In this document: positions 34,414 through 42,082 of the stretch, one piece after another
Layout: each line of letters opens with the position of its first letter
How positions within the stretch are numbered: position 1 is the first letter of the stretch
Assembly: GCF_004745825.1 (NCBI RefSeq)
Contig: NZ_SRLA01000001.1
Location: forward strand, 1,426,001 to 1,490,000
Origin: Hymenobacter fodinae
GTDB lineage: Bacteria; Bacteroidota; Bacteroidia; Cytophagales; Hymenobacteraceae
Direction: 5' to 3'
DNA length: 64,000 nt
Program-made: the position numbers and the translations under genes
The notes under the pieces: model-generated
Database searches by the model: none
Seen by the model: the letters and a program-made list of their open reading frames with translations, nothing else
Told to the model about the DNA's origin: nothing

Positions 34414-36273
34414 ATGGCTGCTAATCTTCCTAATCAAGCCCAAGTGCAGGGTGGGGCCGGGGTAACCGAGCCTGGCATCTCGCACAATGAGCATACGCAC
34501 CACGACGAGCACCACGAGCAAGGTTTCTTGTCGAAGTACGTATTTAGCACCGACCATAAGACGATTGCTAAGCAATTCCTGATTACAGGTATGCTGTGGG
34601 CAATTGTTGGTGGTACGCTTTCTAGCTTATTCCGTTTGCAACTCGGTTGGCCCGAATCTACATTCGAATGGCTGCAGCCACTGCTTGGAAAGTGGATTGA
34701 AGCAGGTAAACTCAACCCTGAGTTTTACCTCGCTCTAGTAACGATGCACGGCACCATCATGGTGTTTTTCGTACTGACCGCTGGCTTATCGGGTACGTTC
34801 TCGAACTTCCTGATTCCATTACAGATCGGTGCCCGTGACATGGCTTCGGGTTTCATGAACATGCTGTCTTACTGGTTTTTCTTTATTTCCAGTGTTATCA
34901 TGTTCGTTTCCCTGTTCATTGAGACAGGACCTGCAGCAGCTGGGTGGACTATTTATCCTCCGTTGAGCGCTTTGCCTCAGGCTATTCCTGGCTCGGGAGC
35001 TGGCATGACGCTATGGCTTGTGTCGATGGCTTTGTTCATTGTGTCGCAGCTATTAGGTGGCGTTAACTACATTACTACTGTAATTAATCTACGTACTCAG
35101 GGAATGAGCATGAGCAAGTTGCCACTGACTATCTGGGCATTCTTCCTGACCGCTATTCTGGGTCTGTTAGCTTTCCCAGTACTGTTCTCTGCCGCTCTTC
35201 TCCTGATCTTTGACCGTTCGTTCGGTACCTCTTTCTTCCTGTCGGATATCTACATTGCTGGTCAAGCGTTGCCGAATACCGGTGGCTCACCCATTCTGTT
35301 CCAGCACCTGTTCTGGTTCCTAGGCCACCCTGAGGTATACATTGTTATCATGCCTGCTATGGGTATGGTTTCCGAGATTCTCGCTACCAACTCGCGTAAG
35401 CCTATTTTCGGCTACCGTGCCATGATCGGTTCGTTGCTGGGTATTTCGCTGCTGTCGTTCGTTGTGTGGGCTCACCACATGTTCGTGACAGGCATGAATC
35501 CCTTCTTAGGTTCGGTGTTCATGTTCTTGACCCTGATCATTGCAGTACCGTCAGCTGTAAAAACCTTTAACTGGTTGGCAACATTGTGGCGCGGTAATAT
35601 TCGCTTCACTGCGGCCATGCTGTTCTCTATTGGTTTTGTGTCGCTGTTTATTGCTGGTGGTTTGACGGGTATCGTACTGGGTAACGCCGCTCTCGATATT
35701 CAGATGCATAACACGTACTTTGTGGTAGCTCACTTCCACTTGGTAATGGGTAGCTCGGCTTTCTTTGGTTTGTTTGCTGGTGTATATCACTGGTTCCCGA
35801 AGATGTTTGGTCGTCACTTAGACGAGAAACTGGGTTATGTTCACTTCTGGCTCACTTTCATCGGTGTATACCTCGTATTCCTGCCCATGCACTATGTGGG
35901 TATCGCCGGCTTCCCCCGTCGCTACTACGCTTGGACCGGTTTCGATACGTTCAGCCAGTTTGCTAATCTGAACAAGTTTATCTCGGTGGCCGCAATTCTG
36001 GCGTTCTTCGCTCAGTTTGTGTTCGTCTTCAACTTCTTCTATAGCATCTTCCGCGGCCGTCGTGCCAGCGAGAACCCATGGCGCTCTACCACGCTGGAAT
36101 GGACTACTCCAGTAGTTCCTGGTCACGGCAACTGGCCTGGTGCTATCCCAGCTGTTCACCGCTGGCCCTATGACTATAGCAAGCCTGGCGCTGCAGATGA
36201 CTTCATCCCGCAGAACGTTCCTTACTCTCAGACGCAGTCTTCAAACCTGCCCTACGAAAAGGAAATGGAATAG
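34414..36273 (+). CDS. coxA: Cytochrome c oxidase subunit I
   Basis: 619 residues with the twelve-helix heme-copper oxidase core. Ligands of heme a, heme a3 and CuB are visible in TMHGTIMVFF, in FWFLGHPEVYIVIMPAMG (His, cross-linked Tyr and the D-channel Glu, so A1-type), in WAHHMFVTGM and in HNTYFVVAHFHLVMGS. The N-terminus is His-rich (HNEHTHHDEHHEQ), perhaps copper-binding. The enzyme reduces oxygen to water and pumps protons. It lies directly after coxB, and a terminator-like hairpin follows 24 bp downstream, so act-coxB-coxA may be the main transcript and ctaA onwards a weaker one. Confidence 0.97.
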   Translation: MAANLPNQAQVQGGAGVTEPGISHNEHTHHDEHHEQGFLSKYVFSTDHKTIAKQFLITGMLWAIVGGTLSSLFRLQLGWPESTFEWLQPLLGKWIEAGKLNPEFYLALVTMHGTIMVFFVLTAGLSGTFSNFLIPLQIGARDMASGFMNMLSYWFFFISSVIMFVSLFIETGPAAAGWTIYPPLSALPQAIPGSGAGMTLWLVSMALFIVSQLLGGVNYITTVINLRTQGMSMSKLPLTIWAFFLTAILGLLAFPVLFSAALLLIFDRSFGTSFFLSDIYIAGQALPNTGGSPILFQHLFWFLGHPEVYIVIMPAMGMVSEILATNSRKPIFGYRAMIGSLLGISLLSFVVWAHHMFVTGMNPFLGSVFMFLTLIIAVPSAVKTFNWLATLWRGNIRFTAAMLFSIGFVSLFIAGGLTGIVLGNAALDIQMHNTYFVVAHFHLVMGSSAFFGLFAGVYHWFPKMFGRHLDEKLGYVHFWLTFIGVYLVFLPMHYVGIAGFPRRYYAWTGFDTFSQFANLNKFISVAAILAFFAQFVFVFNFFYSIFRGRRASENPWRSTTLEWTTPVVPGHGNWPGAIPAVHRWPYDYSKPGAADDFIPQNVPYSQTQSSNLPYEKEME

Positions 36274-36296
36274 CAGCCGAAAGGCATAAGTAATCG

Positions 36297-36328
36297 AAAA
36301 GGGCCGCTGTATTTACGGCGGCCCTTTT
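36297..36328 (+). terminator. Intrinsic terminator after coxA
   Basis: AAAAGGGCCGC (36297-36307) pairs perfectly with GCGGCCCTTTT (36318-36328) around a 10-nt loop, followed by CCTTTTC. It may end or attenuate the long act-cox transcript before ctaA. Confidence 0.75.
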
Positions 36329-36434
36329 CCTTTTCAGGCAACCGGCATCGGCTTAGTCGGTGCCGGTTTTTGCATTCTATGAAGCAAACTTTGTGAAAAG
36401 ATTGTTTGCTAAATAACACCTGTATCACTTCAAG

Positions 36435-37514
36435 ATGCTTCTTCCTGACTACGTACGTCGCTTTCGTTTTATTGGAATTCTCACGGTTATAGCCGTGTAT
36501 GCCCTGATCTTGGTGGGCGGAATCGTTCGGAGCACCGGTTCAGGAATGGGATGCCCTGACTGGCCTAGGTGTTTTGGTACCTGGGTACCACCAACTCATA
36601 TAAGTCAATTACCGGCCAATTATAAGGAAGTATACACTGCTCAGCGGGTAGAAAAGAACAAGAAGTTGGCCGCAAAGCTGGAGCGCATGGGCTTCCACCA
36701 GGTTGCCGGAGACATCTTTGCTCATCCGAGCCAATACATTGAAACTGATTTCAATCCGGTGAAAACGTGGATTGAATACATCAACAGACTAGTTGGCGTG
36801 CTGATCGGCTTTTTCATGATACTGACAGTCGTATTCGCAGCTCCTTACTGGAAGCGCGATAGGCCAGTTTTTTGGCTGGCATTTGCTTCCTTCGTCCTAA
36901 CCTTGGTGCAAGGATGGCTAGGTTCGTTAGTAGTGTCGACCAACCTGCTTCCTATTATGGTTACCATTCATATGGGCTTGGCACTACTCATTGTGGCATT
37001 ACTGATCTACGCGGTTGACCGTTCGCAACGGGAGCAAGTCACCTGGCAATCTGTACGAGCTGTGCCAGGGCTAACCGGATGGCTGTGGGTTGCTATTTTG
37101 CTCACCTTTGGCCAAATAGTGCTGGGTACTCAAGTGCGGGAGCAAATTGATATGGTAGCCTTTAGCAATAACTATTTGAATCGGGCAGAGTGGGTAGGCC
37201 AGTTAGGTGGTTCCTTCCGCTTCCATCGGACCTTTTCAGCAGTCTTGTTACTGGTAAACGTATATGTGGCCTACCGCATGTACTTATTACCCTCACGCAA
37301 GCTCCATATCATGGCTACAGCCATATTGGCTTGCATAGGACTTGAGATACTGGCTGGTGTTACGTTGGCGTATTTTTCTTTTCCTGCTATAGTGCAGCCA
37401 GTGCATCTTACCGTTGCTACGTTGCTCTTCGGGGCACAGTTTATTGCGCTTATTGACTACCGACGGGCCACTAAATTGCAGCAGCAGACCGCTATTCCGG
37501 TCGTTGTTGCGTAA
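36435..37514 (+). CDS. ctaA: Heme A synthase (COX15/CtaA family)
   Basis: 359 residues, polytopic. The first helix and loop hold the family signature VGGIVRSTGSGMGCPDWPRCFG; the heme-ligand histidines are in HMGLALLIVALLI, GGSFRFHRTFSAVLLLVNVY and VQPVHLTVATLLFGAQF, and WIEYINRLVGVLIGF is the conserved EYxxR-type helix. CtaA oxidises heme O to heme A in the membrane, for the oxidase encoded upstream. ctaB follows after 53 bp. The family assignment is firm. Confidence 0.95.
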   Translation: MLLPDYVRRFRFIGILTVIAVYALILVGGIVRSTGSGMGCPDWPRCFGTWVPPTHISQLPANYKEVYTAQRVEKNKKLAAKLERMGFHQVAGDIFAHPSQYIETDFNPVKTWIEYINRLVGVLIGFFMILTVVFAAPYWKRDRPVFWLAFASFVLTLVQGWLGSLVVSTNLLPIMVTIHMGLALLIVALLIYAVDRSQREQVTWQSVRAVPGLTGWLWVAILLTFGQIVLGTQVREQIDMVAFSNNYLNRAEWVGQLGGSFRFHRTFSAVLLLVNVYVAYRMYLLPSRKLHIMATAILACIGLEILAGVTLAYFSFPAIVQPVHLTVATLLFGAQFIALIDYRRATKLQQQTAIPVVVA

Positions 37515-37567
37515 CTTTGCGGCCCCGTTCCGGGTGCGTTTTACCCGGTCACTTGTTTGTACAGTTG

Positions 37568-38419
37568 ATGAGTAAAGCCAGGGCGTTTTTTCAGTTAATC
37601 AAATTCCGGCTGGCGCTGACAGTAGCCTTTTCAAGCGCTATCGGGTATTTGCTGGGAGCCCATGAGCTAGATTGGGGCAAGGCGTTGTTGGTGATGGTAG
37701 GTGGCCTAGCTGTGACGGGTTCTGCTAACACAATCAATCAGATCTTTGAGATTGAGCTTGACAAGCAGATGAAGCGAACTGCCAAGCGCCCATTGCCTAT
37801 GGGTGTATTGTCAGTAGCAGAGTCTTGGGCTTTCACTGCTGTGTTGGGCGTCATAGGCCTAGGCCTACTCACGTATTTTTTCAATCCGCTGGCGGCAGCG
37901 TTGTCGTTAGTGTCATTGATCCTATACGGCTTCATCTACACCCCACTAAAAACAATCTCTCCAATTTGCGTAGCTGTAGGAGCCATTCCGGGTGGCTTAC
38001 CGCCGCTTATCGGCTGGGTAGCCGCAACTGGTTACTTAGGGATAGAAGGGTGGATACTCTTTGGAATTCAGTTTATGTGGCAATTTCCACACTTCTGGGC
38101 TATTGCTTGGGTGCTGGATGATGACTACAAAAAGGCAGGGTTCAAGATGCTGCCTACACCCGGAAAAAAGGATCTGCGCACGGCTTTCCAGATTATGACG
38201 TATACACTCGTCTTGATTCCGCTGAGTCTGTTGCCTTTTTACTTTGGGATGACTAACACTACCTATCCTATGGTGGCGGCCATCTGCGGAGTGCTTTTCT
38301 TGATGCAAACTTTTTACTTAATGCGCACGGTCAGCAAAAAGGCTGCTATGAGTATTATGTTCGGCTCATTTCTATACCTGCCAATCGTGCAGATTGCGTT
38401 GGTATTAGACAAAACATGA
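37568..38419 (+). CDS. ctaB: Heme O synthase (protoheme IX farnesyltransferase, UbiA superfamily)
   Basis: 283 residues from the ATG at 37568 (MSKARAFFQLIKFRLAL); an earlier in-frame start at 37517 would add a stretch that does not belong to the family. The UbiA prenyltransferase motif NQIFEIELDKQMKRTAKRPLP (first Asp-rich site) and the second site AWVLDDDYKKAGFKMLP are present, with about nine membrane helices. It adds a farnesyl group to heme B, the step before CtaA. Neighbouring ctaA and the oxidase genes fit this role. Confidence 0.95.
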   Translation: MSKARAFFQLIKFRLALTVAFSSAIGYLLGAHELDWGKALLVMVGGLAVTGSANTINQIFEIELDKQMKRTAKRPLPMGVLSVAESWAFTAVLGVIGLGLLTYFFNPLAAALSLVSLILYGFIYTPLKTISPICVAVGAIPGGLPPLIGWVAATGYLGIEGWILFGIQFMWQFPHFWAIAWVLDDDYKKAGFKMLPTPGKKDLRTAFQIMTYTLVLIPLSLLPFYFGMTNTTYPMVAAICGVLFLMQTFYLMRTVSKKAAMSIMFGSFLYLPIVQIALVLDKT

Positions 38420-38564
38420 GTAGCTGAAAGGAGCTGTAAAAACTTGGAAATATAGCCGTGCCTCAAGCGCTAAGTGCGCACAAAATGAAGCGAGCATTTG
38501 TTATTAGAGGGCAGGCCTAGGATACTACTAGACGCCTTTTTAGCACTACTAACTCTTAACTCTT

Positions 38565-39152
38565 ATGCATCCTGCAGAAGCTTTAAATAGCAAGCAGCCC
38601 GCAACTGGCGTACATCCGTTACGGTTTCTGCTTTGGCTTATGATGGTGAGCATCACCATGATTTTCGCGGCTTATACGAGTGCTTACATCGTACGACGCG
38701 AAGAAGGCAACTGGCTTGAGTTTGATTTGCCTACCGGCTTTCTCATTACCACTTGTATTATCGTTGTAAGCTCAGCTACGATGCAATGGGCTTGGTTTGC
38801 CGCGCGCAAAGACGAGATAAACCAGGCACGTACCGGCTTGTTGCTAACGTTCCTGTTGGGGGTGGCCTTTTTGGCTGGTCAGTGGACGATGTGGGGGCAG
38901 TTGGTTGATAGCCGCATCTTTTTTGGCGGCACCGATGCCAACCCTTCTGGCTCTTTTCTGTATGTATTAACCGGAGTACACGGATTTCACCTGATAACCG
39001 GTCTTATCTTTTTACTGGTGGTATTGCGTAAAAGCTTTAACTATCAGGTGCATTCACGGCAAATGCTCTCGATTGGCAACGTGACCATTTACTGGCACTT
39101 CCTCGGCGCGCTTTGGTTGTACCTGTATTTGTTCCTACTTTTGAACCACTAG
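38565..39152 (+). CDS. coxC: Cytochrome c oxidase subunit III, first copy
   Basis: 195 residues with five hydrophobic helices, the short Bacteroidota form of subunit III. Family features are FAAYTSAYIVRREEGNW, the conserved VLTGVHGFHLITGLIFLLVVL and the C-terminal YWHFLGALWLYLYLFLLLNH. Subunit III stabilises subunit I and supports proton uptake. A second, longer coxC-like gene follows 23 bp downstream, an arrangement common in this phylum. A GGCCTAG copy lies in the upstream gap. Confidence 0.93.
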   Translation: MHPAEALNSKQPATGVHPLRFLLWLMMVSITMIFAAYTSAYIVRREEGNWLEFDLPTGFLITTCIIVVSSATMQWAWFAARKDEINQARTGLLLTFLLGVAFLAGQWTMWGQLVDSRIFFGGTDANPSGSFLYVLTGVHGFHLITGLIFLLVVLRKSFNYQVHSRQMLSIGNVTIYWHFLGALWLYLYLFLLLNH

Positions 39153-39175
39153 ATTTTCGTCAACCCCCGCACGCT

Positions 39176-39949
39176 ATGTCCACCATTTCCACGACGCAGA
39201 CGATTCCTGATTCCGCCCTGGATAAGCCGCGCACCGGCACCTGGGACGGAGGAAACGAGCCCTTCAAAGCTAGCTATGGCAAGCTGATGATGTGGTTCTT
39301 CCTGCTGTCGGACGCTTTCACGTTCGCCGCTTTCCTGACCACTTATGGCCTGATCCGTCACCGCTATGCAGCGTTTGACGAGAAAATTCACGGCGCATTC
39401 AAGTTCTCAACCGACTATTGGCCAGTGCCAGATAAGGTGTTTAATGCCTTTCCTGGCCTACATGGCATGGATGTTCCGCTGGGCTTCGTAGCCTTGATGA
39501 CGATGATCCTGATCTTTAGCTCGGTTACGATGGTACTGGCAGTAGAGGCAGGCCACCGGATGGATAAGGCTGACGTACAGAAATGGCTGCTTTGGACTAT
39601 CCTGTTCGGTGCCACCTTCTTGAGCTCACAGGCGTGGGAATGGAGCCACTTCATCGGTGGTCATGATGAGCCAACCATTATGGCTGATGGTACTCGCTTC
39701 TTTGGCGCTAACCTAACCATGAACCAGTATGGCCCGGTGCTGTTTGCTGACTTGTTCTTCTTCATTACGGGCTTCCACGGTACGCACGTATTCTCTGGGG
39801 TTTGCTTGCTAGTGTACTGCTTCATTGCAACTACCAACGGTACGTTCGAGAAGCGTGGCCACTATGAAATGGTGGAGAAAGTAGGCCTGTACTGGCACTT
39901 TGTAGACTTGGTGTGGGTATTCGTCTTCACCTTCTTCTACCTCGTTTAA
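39176..39949 (+). CDS. coxC: Cytochrome c oxidase subunit III, second copy
   Basis: 257 residues from the ATG at 39176; the frame is open to 39113 inside the previous gene, but that part is a shadow. The protein shares with the first copy the final motifs GFHGTHVFSGVCLLVYCF and GLYWHFVDLVWVFVFTFFYLV, and it adds SSQAWEWSHFIGGHDEPT. It starts with a hydrophilic N-terminus and has about five to six helices. Together the two copies may be alternative or joint parts of the oxidase. A terminator-like hairpin follows before the subunit IV gene. Confidence 0.93.
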   Translation: MSTISTTQTIPDSALDKPRTGTWDGGNEPFKASYGKLMMWFFLLSDAFTFAAFLTTYGLIRHRYAAFDEKIHGAFKFSTDYWPVPDKVFNAFPGLHGMDVPLGFVALMTMILIFSSVTMVLAVEAGHRMDKADVQKWLLWTILFGATFLSSQAWEWSHFIGGHDEPTIMADGTRFFGANLTMNQYGPVLFADLFFFITGFHGTHVFSGVCLLVYCFIATTNGTFEKRGHYEMVEKVGLYWHFVDLVWVFVFTFFYLV

Positions 39950-39960
39950 TCTTCATGTAT

Positions 39961-40007
39961 ACCCGGGTAGCAATCGGCTTATGAGCTGACTAGCTACCCG
40001 GGTTTTT
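39961..40007 (+). terminator. Terminator or attenuator inside the oxidase cluster
   Basis: ACCCGGGTAGC (39961-39971) pairs perfectly over 11 bp with GCTACCCGGGT (39993-40003), with a 21-nt loop and a five-T tail (40003-40007). It lies 15 bp before the subunit IV ATG and could lower expression of the downstream genes. Confidence 0.7.
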
Positions 40008-40022
40008 GATTTCCTTACTACA

Positions 40023-40364
40023 ATGGCTAATCACGTAAACACAGCTCCCGCGCACGTAGGAGAAATTCCAAAGCCCAACACGGGCTGGATCTGGAAGACG
40101 TTCTTTGTTTTGGTTGGTATTACGGCACTGGAATTTGTATTCGTGTTTGCCATGGACCCCAGCACCCTGCGTAATTCCATTTTCATCATTCTGACCATCT
40201 TCAAGGCGTTCTTTATTGTGGCCGAGTTCATGCACTTGAAGCATGAGACCAAAGGACTGATCTGGAGCATCATGATTCCTATGGCGTTGCTTATCTGGCT
40301 GCTCGTCGCCCTCGTTACCGAGGGTAATGCCATCGGTGCTGCCGTCGACAACATCGTTTCCTAA
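40023..40364 (+). CDS. Cytochrome c oxidase subunit IV-like membrane protein
   Basis: 113 residues with three hydrophobic helices (GWIWKTFFVLVGITALEFVFVFA, FIILTIFKAFFIVAEFMHL, SIMIPMALLIWLLVALVTEG). The pattern KAFFIVAEFMHLKHE is typical of prokaryotic subunit IV (COX4_pro). It sits in the expected place after the subunit III genes and 3 bp before the SCO-like gene. It probably aids assembly or stability of the oxidase. Confidence 0.88.
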   Translation: MANHVNTAPAHVGEIPKPNTGWIWKTFFVLVGITALEFVFVFAMDPSTLRNSIFIILTIFKAFFIVAEFMHLKHETKGLIWSIMIPMALLIWLLVALVTEGNAIGAAVDNIVS

Positions 40365-40367
40365 CGG

Positions 40368-41030
40368 ATGAGGCCCAAACAAACACTTGTGTTGGGCCTC
40401 ATTCTGCTGGTTCCGGTTTTAGCTTTTCTGTTTCTGAAGAGCTTCGGAACTAACCGTTACGCGCTGCCAACTTATCTGCCCGACCACGTGGACTCCACGC
40501 AGGTTGACGGAAAGTGGCAGCGCGATACTGTTTTTCACCAGATTGGTGACTTTCGGTTGCCGGCACAGTCGGGGCGGGAAGTTTCACAGGCGGAGCTGGC
40601 AGACAAAGGTCTATACGTGGCAAGCTTCTTTCAGACGGGTAATGCAAATTATCAGCGCCTGAATACACAACTCATGCGTGTGCAGGAGAAGTTTAGACGA
40701 GAGCCGCGGGTCCGGATGGCGTCATTCAGTGTGGACCCTACACACGATTCTGTGGCTGTACTGTCTCGCTATGCGGAGCAGTTTGGCGCAATTGCCGGAA
40801 AGTGGTTCTTCCTGACAGGTGATGAAGCCAGTCTGAACAAAGTGGCTGCACAGGAGTTTAGATTGCCACTAATTGATGGCTCAACTAGTGGGTCATTGAA
40901 TAGTCAGCAGGTATTTTTGGTTGATAAAGATCGGCGCGTGCGGGGCATATACAATGGCACCAGCGAGAAGGAAATCAACCGACTCATGACCGAAATTGAA
41001 GTGTTGCTTTACACTTATGACCACGAATAA
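40368..41030 (+). CDS. SCO1/SenC-like thioredoxin-fold protein lacking copper ligands
   Basis: 220 residues: one N-terminal membrane anchor (TLVLGLILLVPVLAFLFLKSF) and a periplasmic thioredoxin fold. The SCO family pattern is recognisable in HQIGDFRLPAQSGREVSQAEL, in ASFSVDPTHDSVAVLSRYAEQFGA, in KWFFLTGDEASLNKVA and in VFLVDKDRRVRGIYNG. However, the CxxxC copper motif is replaced by FFQTGNANYQ, the distal His before VFLVDK is replaced by LNSQQ, and the whole protein has no cysteine. It therefore cannot bind or transfer copper in the SCO way and may be a structural assembly factor. It overlaps the DUF420 gene by 14 bp. Confidence 0.85.
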   Translation: MRPKQTLVLGLILLVPVLAFLFLKSFGTNRYALPTYLPDHVDSTQVDGKWQRDTVFHQIGDFRLPAQSGREVSQAELADKGLYVASFFQTGNANYQRLNTQLMRVQEKFRREPRVRMASFSVDPTHDSVAVLSRYAEQFGAIAGKWFFLTGDEASLNKVAAQEFRLPLIDGSTSGSLNSQQVFLVDKDRRVRGIYNGTSEKEINRLMTEIEVLLYTYDHE

Positions 41031-41571
41031 TTCAGCCGTTAACCCCGGCAATTTCACCAAGTACAAGGTTATGGCTGCCGTGTTAGGCGCTGTAATCCCG
41101 GTGGCAGTAGCGGTACTGTACTTCTTCCCAGAGGTATTCCGAATAGAAGGCGCGCAAGTAAAATCACTGCCAAAAGTAAATGCGGTTCTGAATTCGCTGA
41201 CGGCCGTGTTTCTGATGATTGGGTACTACTTCATCCGGCGCAAAAACGTGGCGCGGCACCGGGCCATGATGGGTATGGCCTTTTTATTGGGGTCCTTGTT
41301 CCTGGTATCGTATGTGGCCTACCACTCACAGGTGCCAAGCACAAAGTTTGGCGGAACCGGTCTAATCAAAGGAGTTTACTACTTTATTCTGCTTACCCAT
41401 ATTGTGCTGGCAGCCGTTACAGTAGGATTGGTGCTCTTTACACTGTATTTCGCTCTAACCGAACAGTTTCAGAAGCACCGGCGTATTGCCCGCTGGACGT
41501 ATCCCATTTGGCTGTATGTATCTGTAACGGGTGTAGTTGTGTATTTCATGATAGCGCCCTACTATACCTGA
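41017..41571 (+). CDS. DUF420 membrane protein (oxidase-assembly-associated)
   Basis: 184 residues from the ATG at 41017, overlapping the SCO-like gene by 14 bp. Five hydrophobic helices, with the DUF420 features PKVNAVLNSLTAVFLMIGYYFIRRKNVARHR, KGVYYFILLTHIVLAAVTVGLVL and HRRIARWTYPIWLYVSVTGVVVYFM. DUF420 proteins (CtaM in Bacillus/Staphylococcus) occur with heme-copper oxidases and are needed for heme A oxidase maturation in some species. The location here supports such a role. Confidence 0.9.
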   Translation: MTTNNSAVNPGNFTKYKVMAAVLGAVIPVAVAVLYFFPEVFRIEGAQVKSLPKVNAVLNSLTAVFLMIGYYFIRRKNVARHRAMMGMAFLLGSLFLVSYVAYHSQVPSTKFGGTGLIKGVYYFILLTHIVLAAVTVGLVLFTLYFALTEQFQKHRRIARWTYPIWLYVSVTGVVVYFMIAPYYT

Positions 41572-41675
41572 TACCAGGGGAATTGTTTGCCTGCGCGGTT
41601 GTTCTACTGTAGAGGCCTAGCGTGGTTGCAAATACAGTTCATGCGTTGCCTTCCTAATTTAGAAGTTGTACTAGG

Positions 41676-41936
41676 ATGAAAAAGACAATTTTTGCCGGAA
41701 CATTAGCTCTGTTGCTAGGAGTATTGCTCAGTGTGTTGCCGCTGTCTGTGCAGGCGCAGTGCACCATGTGTAAAACCCAGGTTGAGGCTTCTCGTCAGGA
41801 GAAGGATGGATACGACACCACGGGCCTCAACAAAGGCATTCTGTACCTGATGACCATTCCATATGTACTGATGGGGACAGTAGGCTACTTCTGGTACCGG
41901 AATAGTAAGAAGAAAAAGGTAGCCAACAGCCGGTAA
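41676..41936 (+). CDS. Small CxxC membrane protein at the end of the oxidase cluster
   Basis: 86 residues. A signal peptide or first helix (AGTLALLLGVLLSVLPLSVQAQ) is followed at once by CTMC (CxxC), a polar loop, one helix (GILYLMTIPYVLMGTVGYFWY) and a basic tail (RNSKKKKVANSR). The CxxC directly after the cleavage site would face the periplasm and could hold copper or act in thiol exchange, which is of note because the nearby SCO-like protein has no cysteines. Not a named family to me. It is 104 bp after the DUF420 gene and has its own terminator. Confidence 0.78.
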   Translation: MKKTIFAGTLALLLGVLLSVLPLSVQAQCTMCKTQVEASRQEKDGYDTTGLNKGILYLMTIPYVLMGTVGYFWYRNSKKKKVANSR

Positions 41937-41996
41937 CAAGCTCCCTTTGTACCCTCATTATAGTGCTCAGCACTGAGGTAAAAATGCTAGGTTAGG

Positions 41997-42022
41997 AAAT
42001 GCCGCCCAAGGGCGGCATTTTT
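41997..42022 (+). terminator. Intrinsic terminator closing the oxidase cluster
   Basis: AAATGCCGCC (41997-42006) pairs with GGCGGCATTT (42011-42020), a CAAG loop, and a five-T tail. It lies 60 bp after the small CxxC gene. Confidence 0.88.
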
Positions 42023-42082
42023 GTTGCTTATCATCAGCGCTTAAGCCCAACTGGGTAGGCCACTCGCTATTTACGCTGAACT

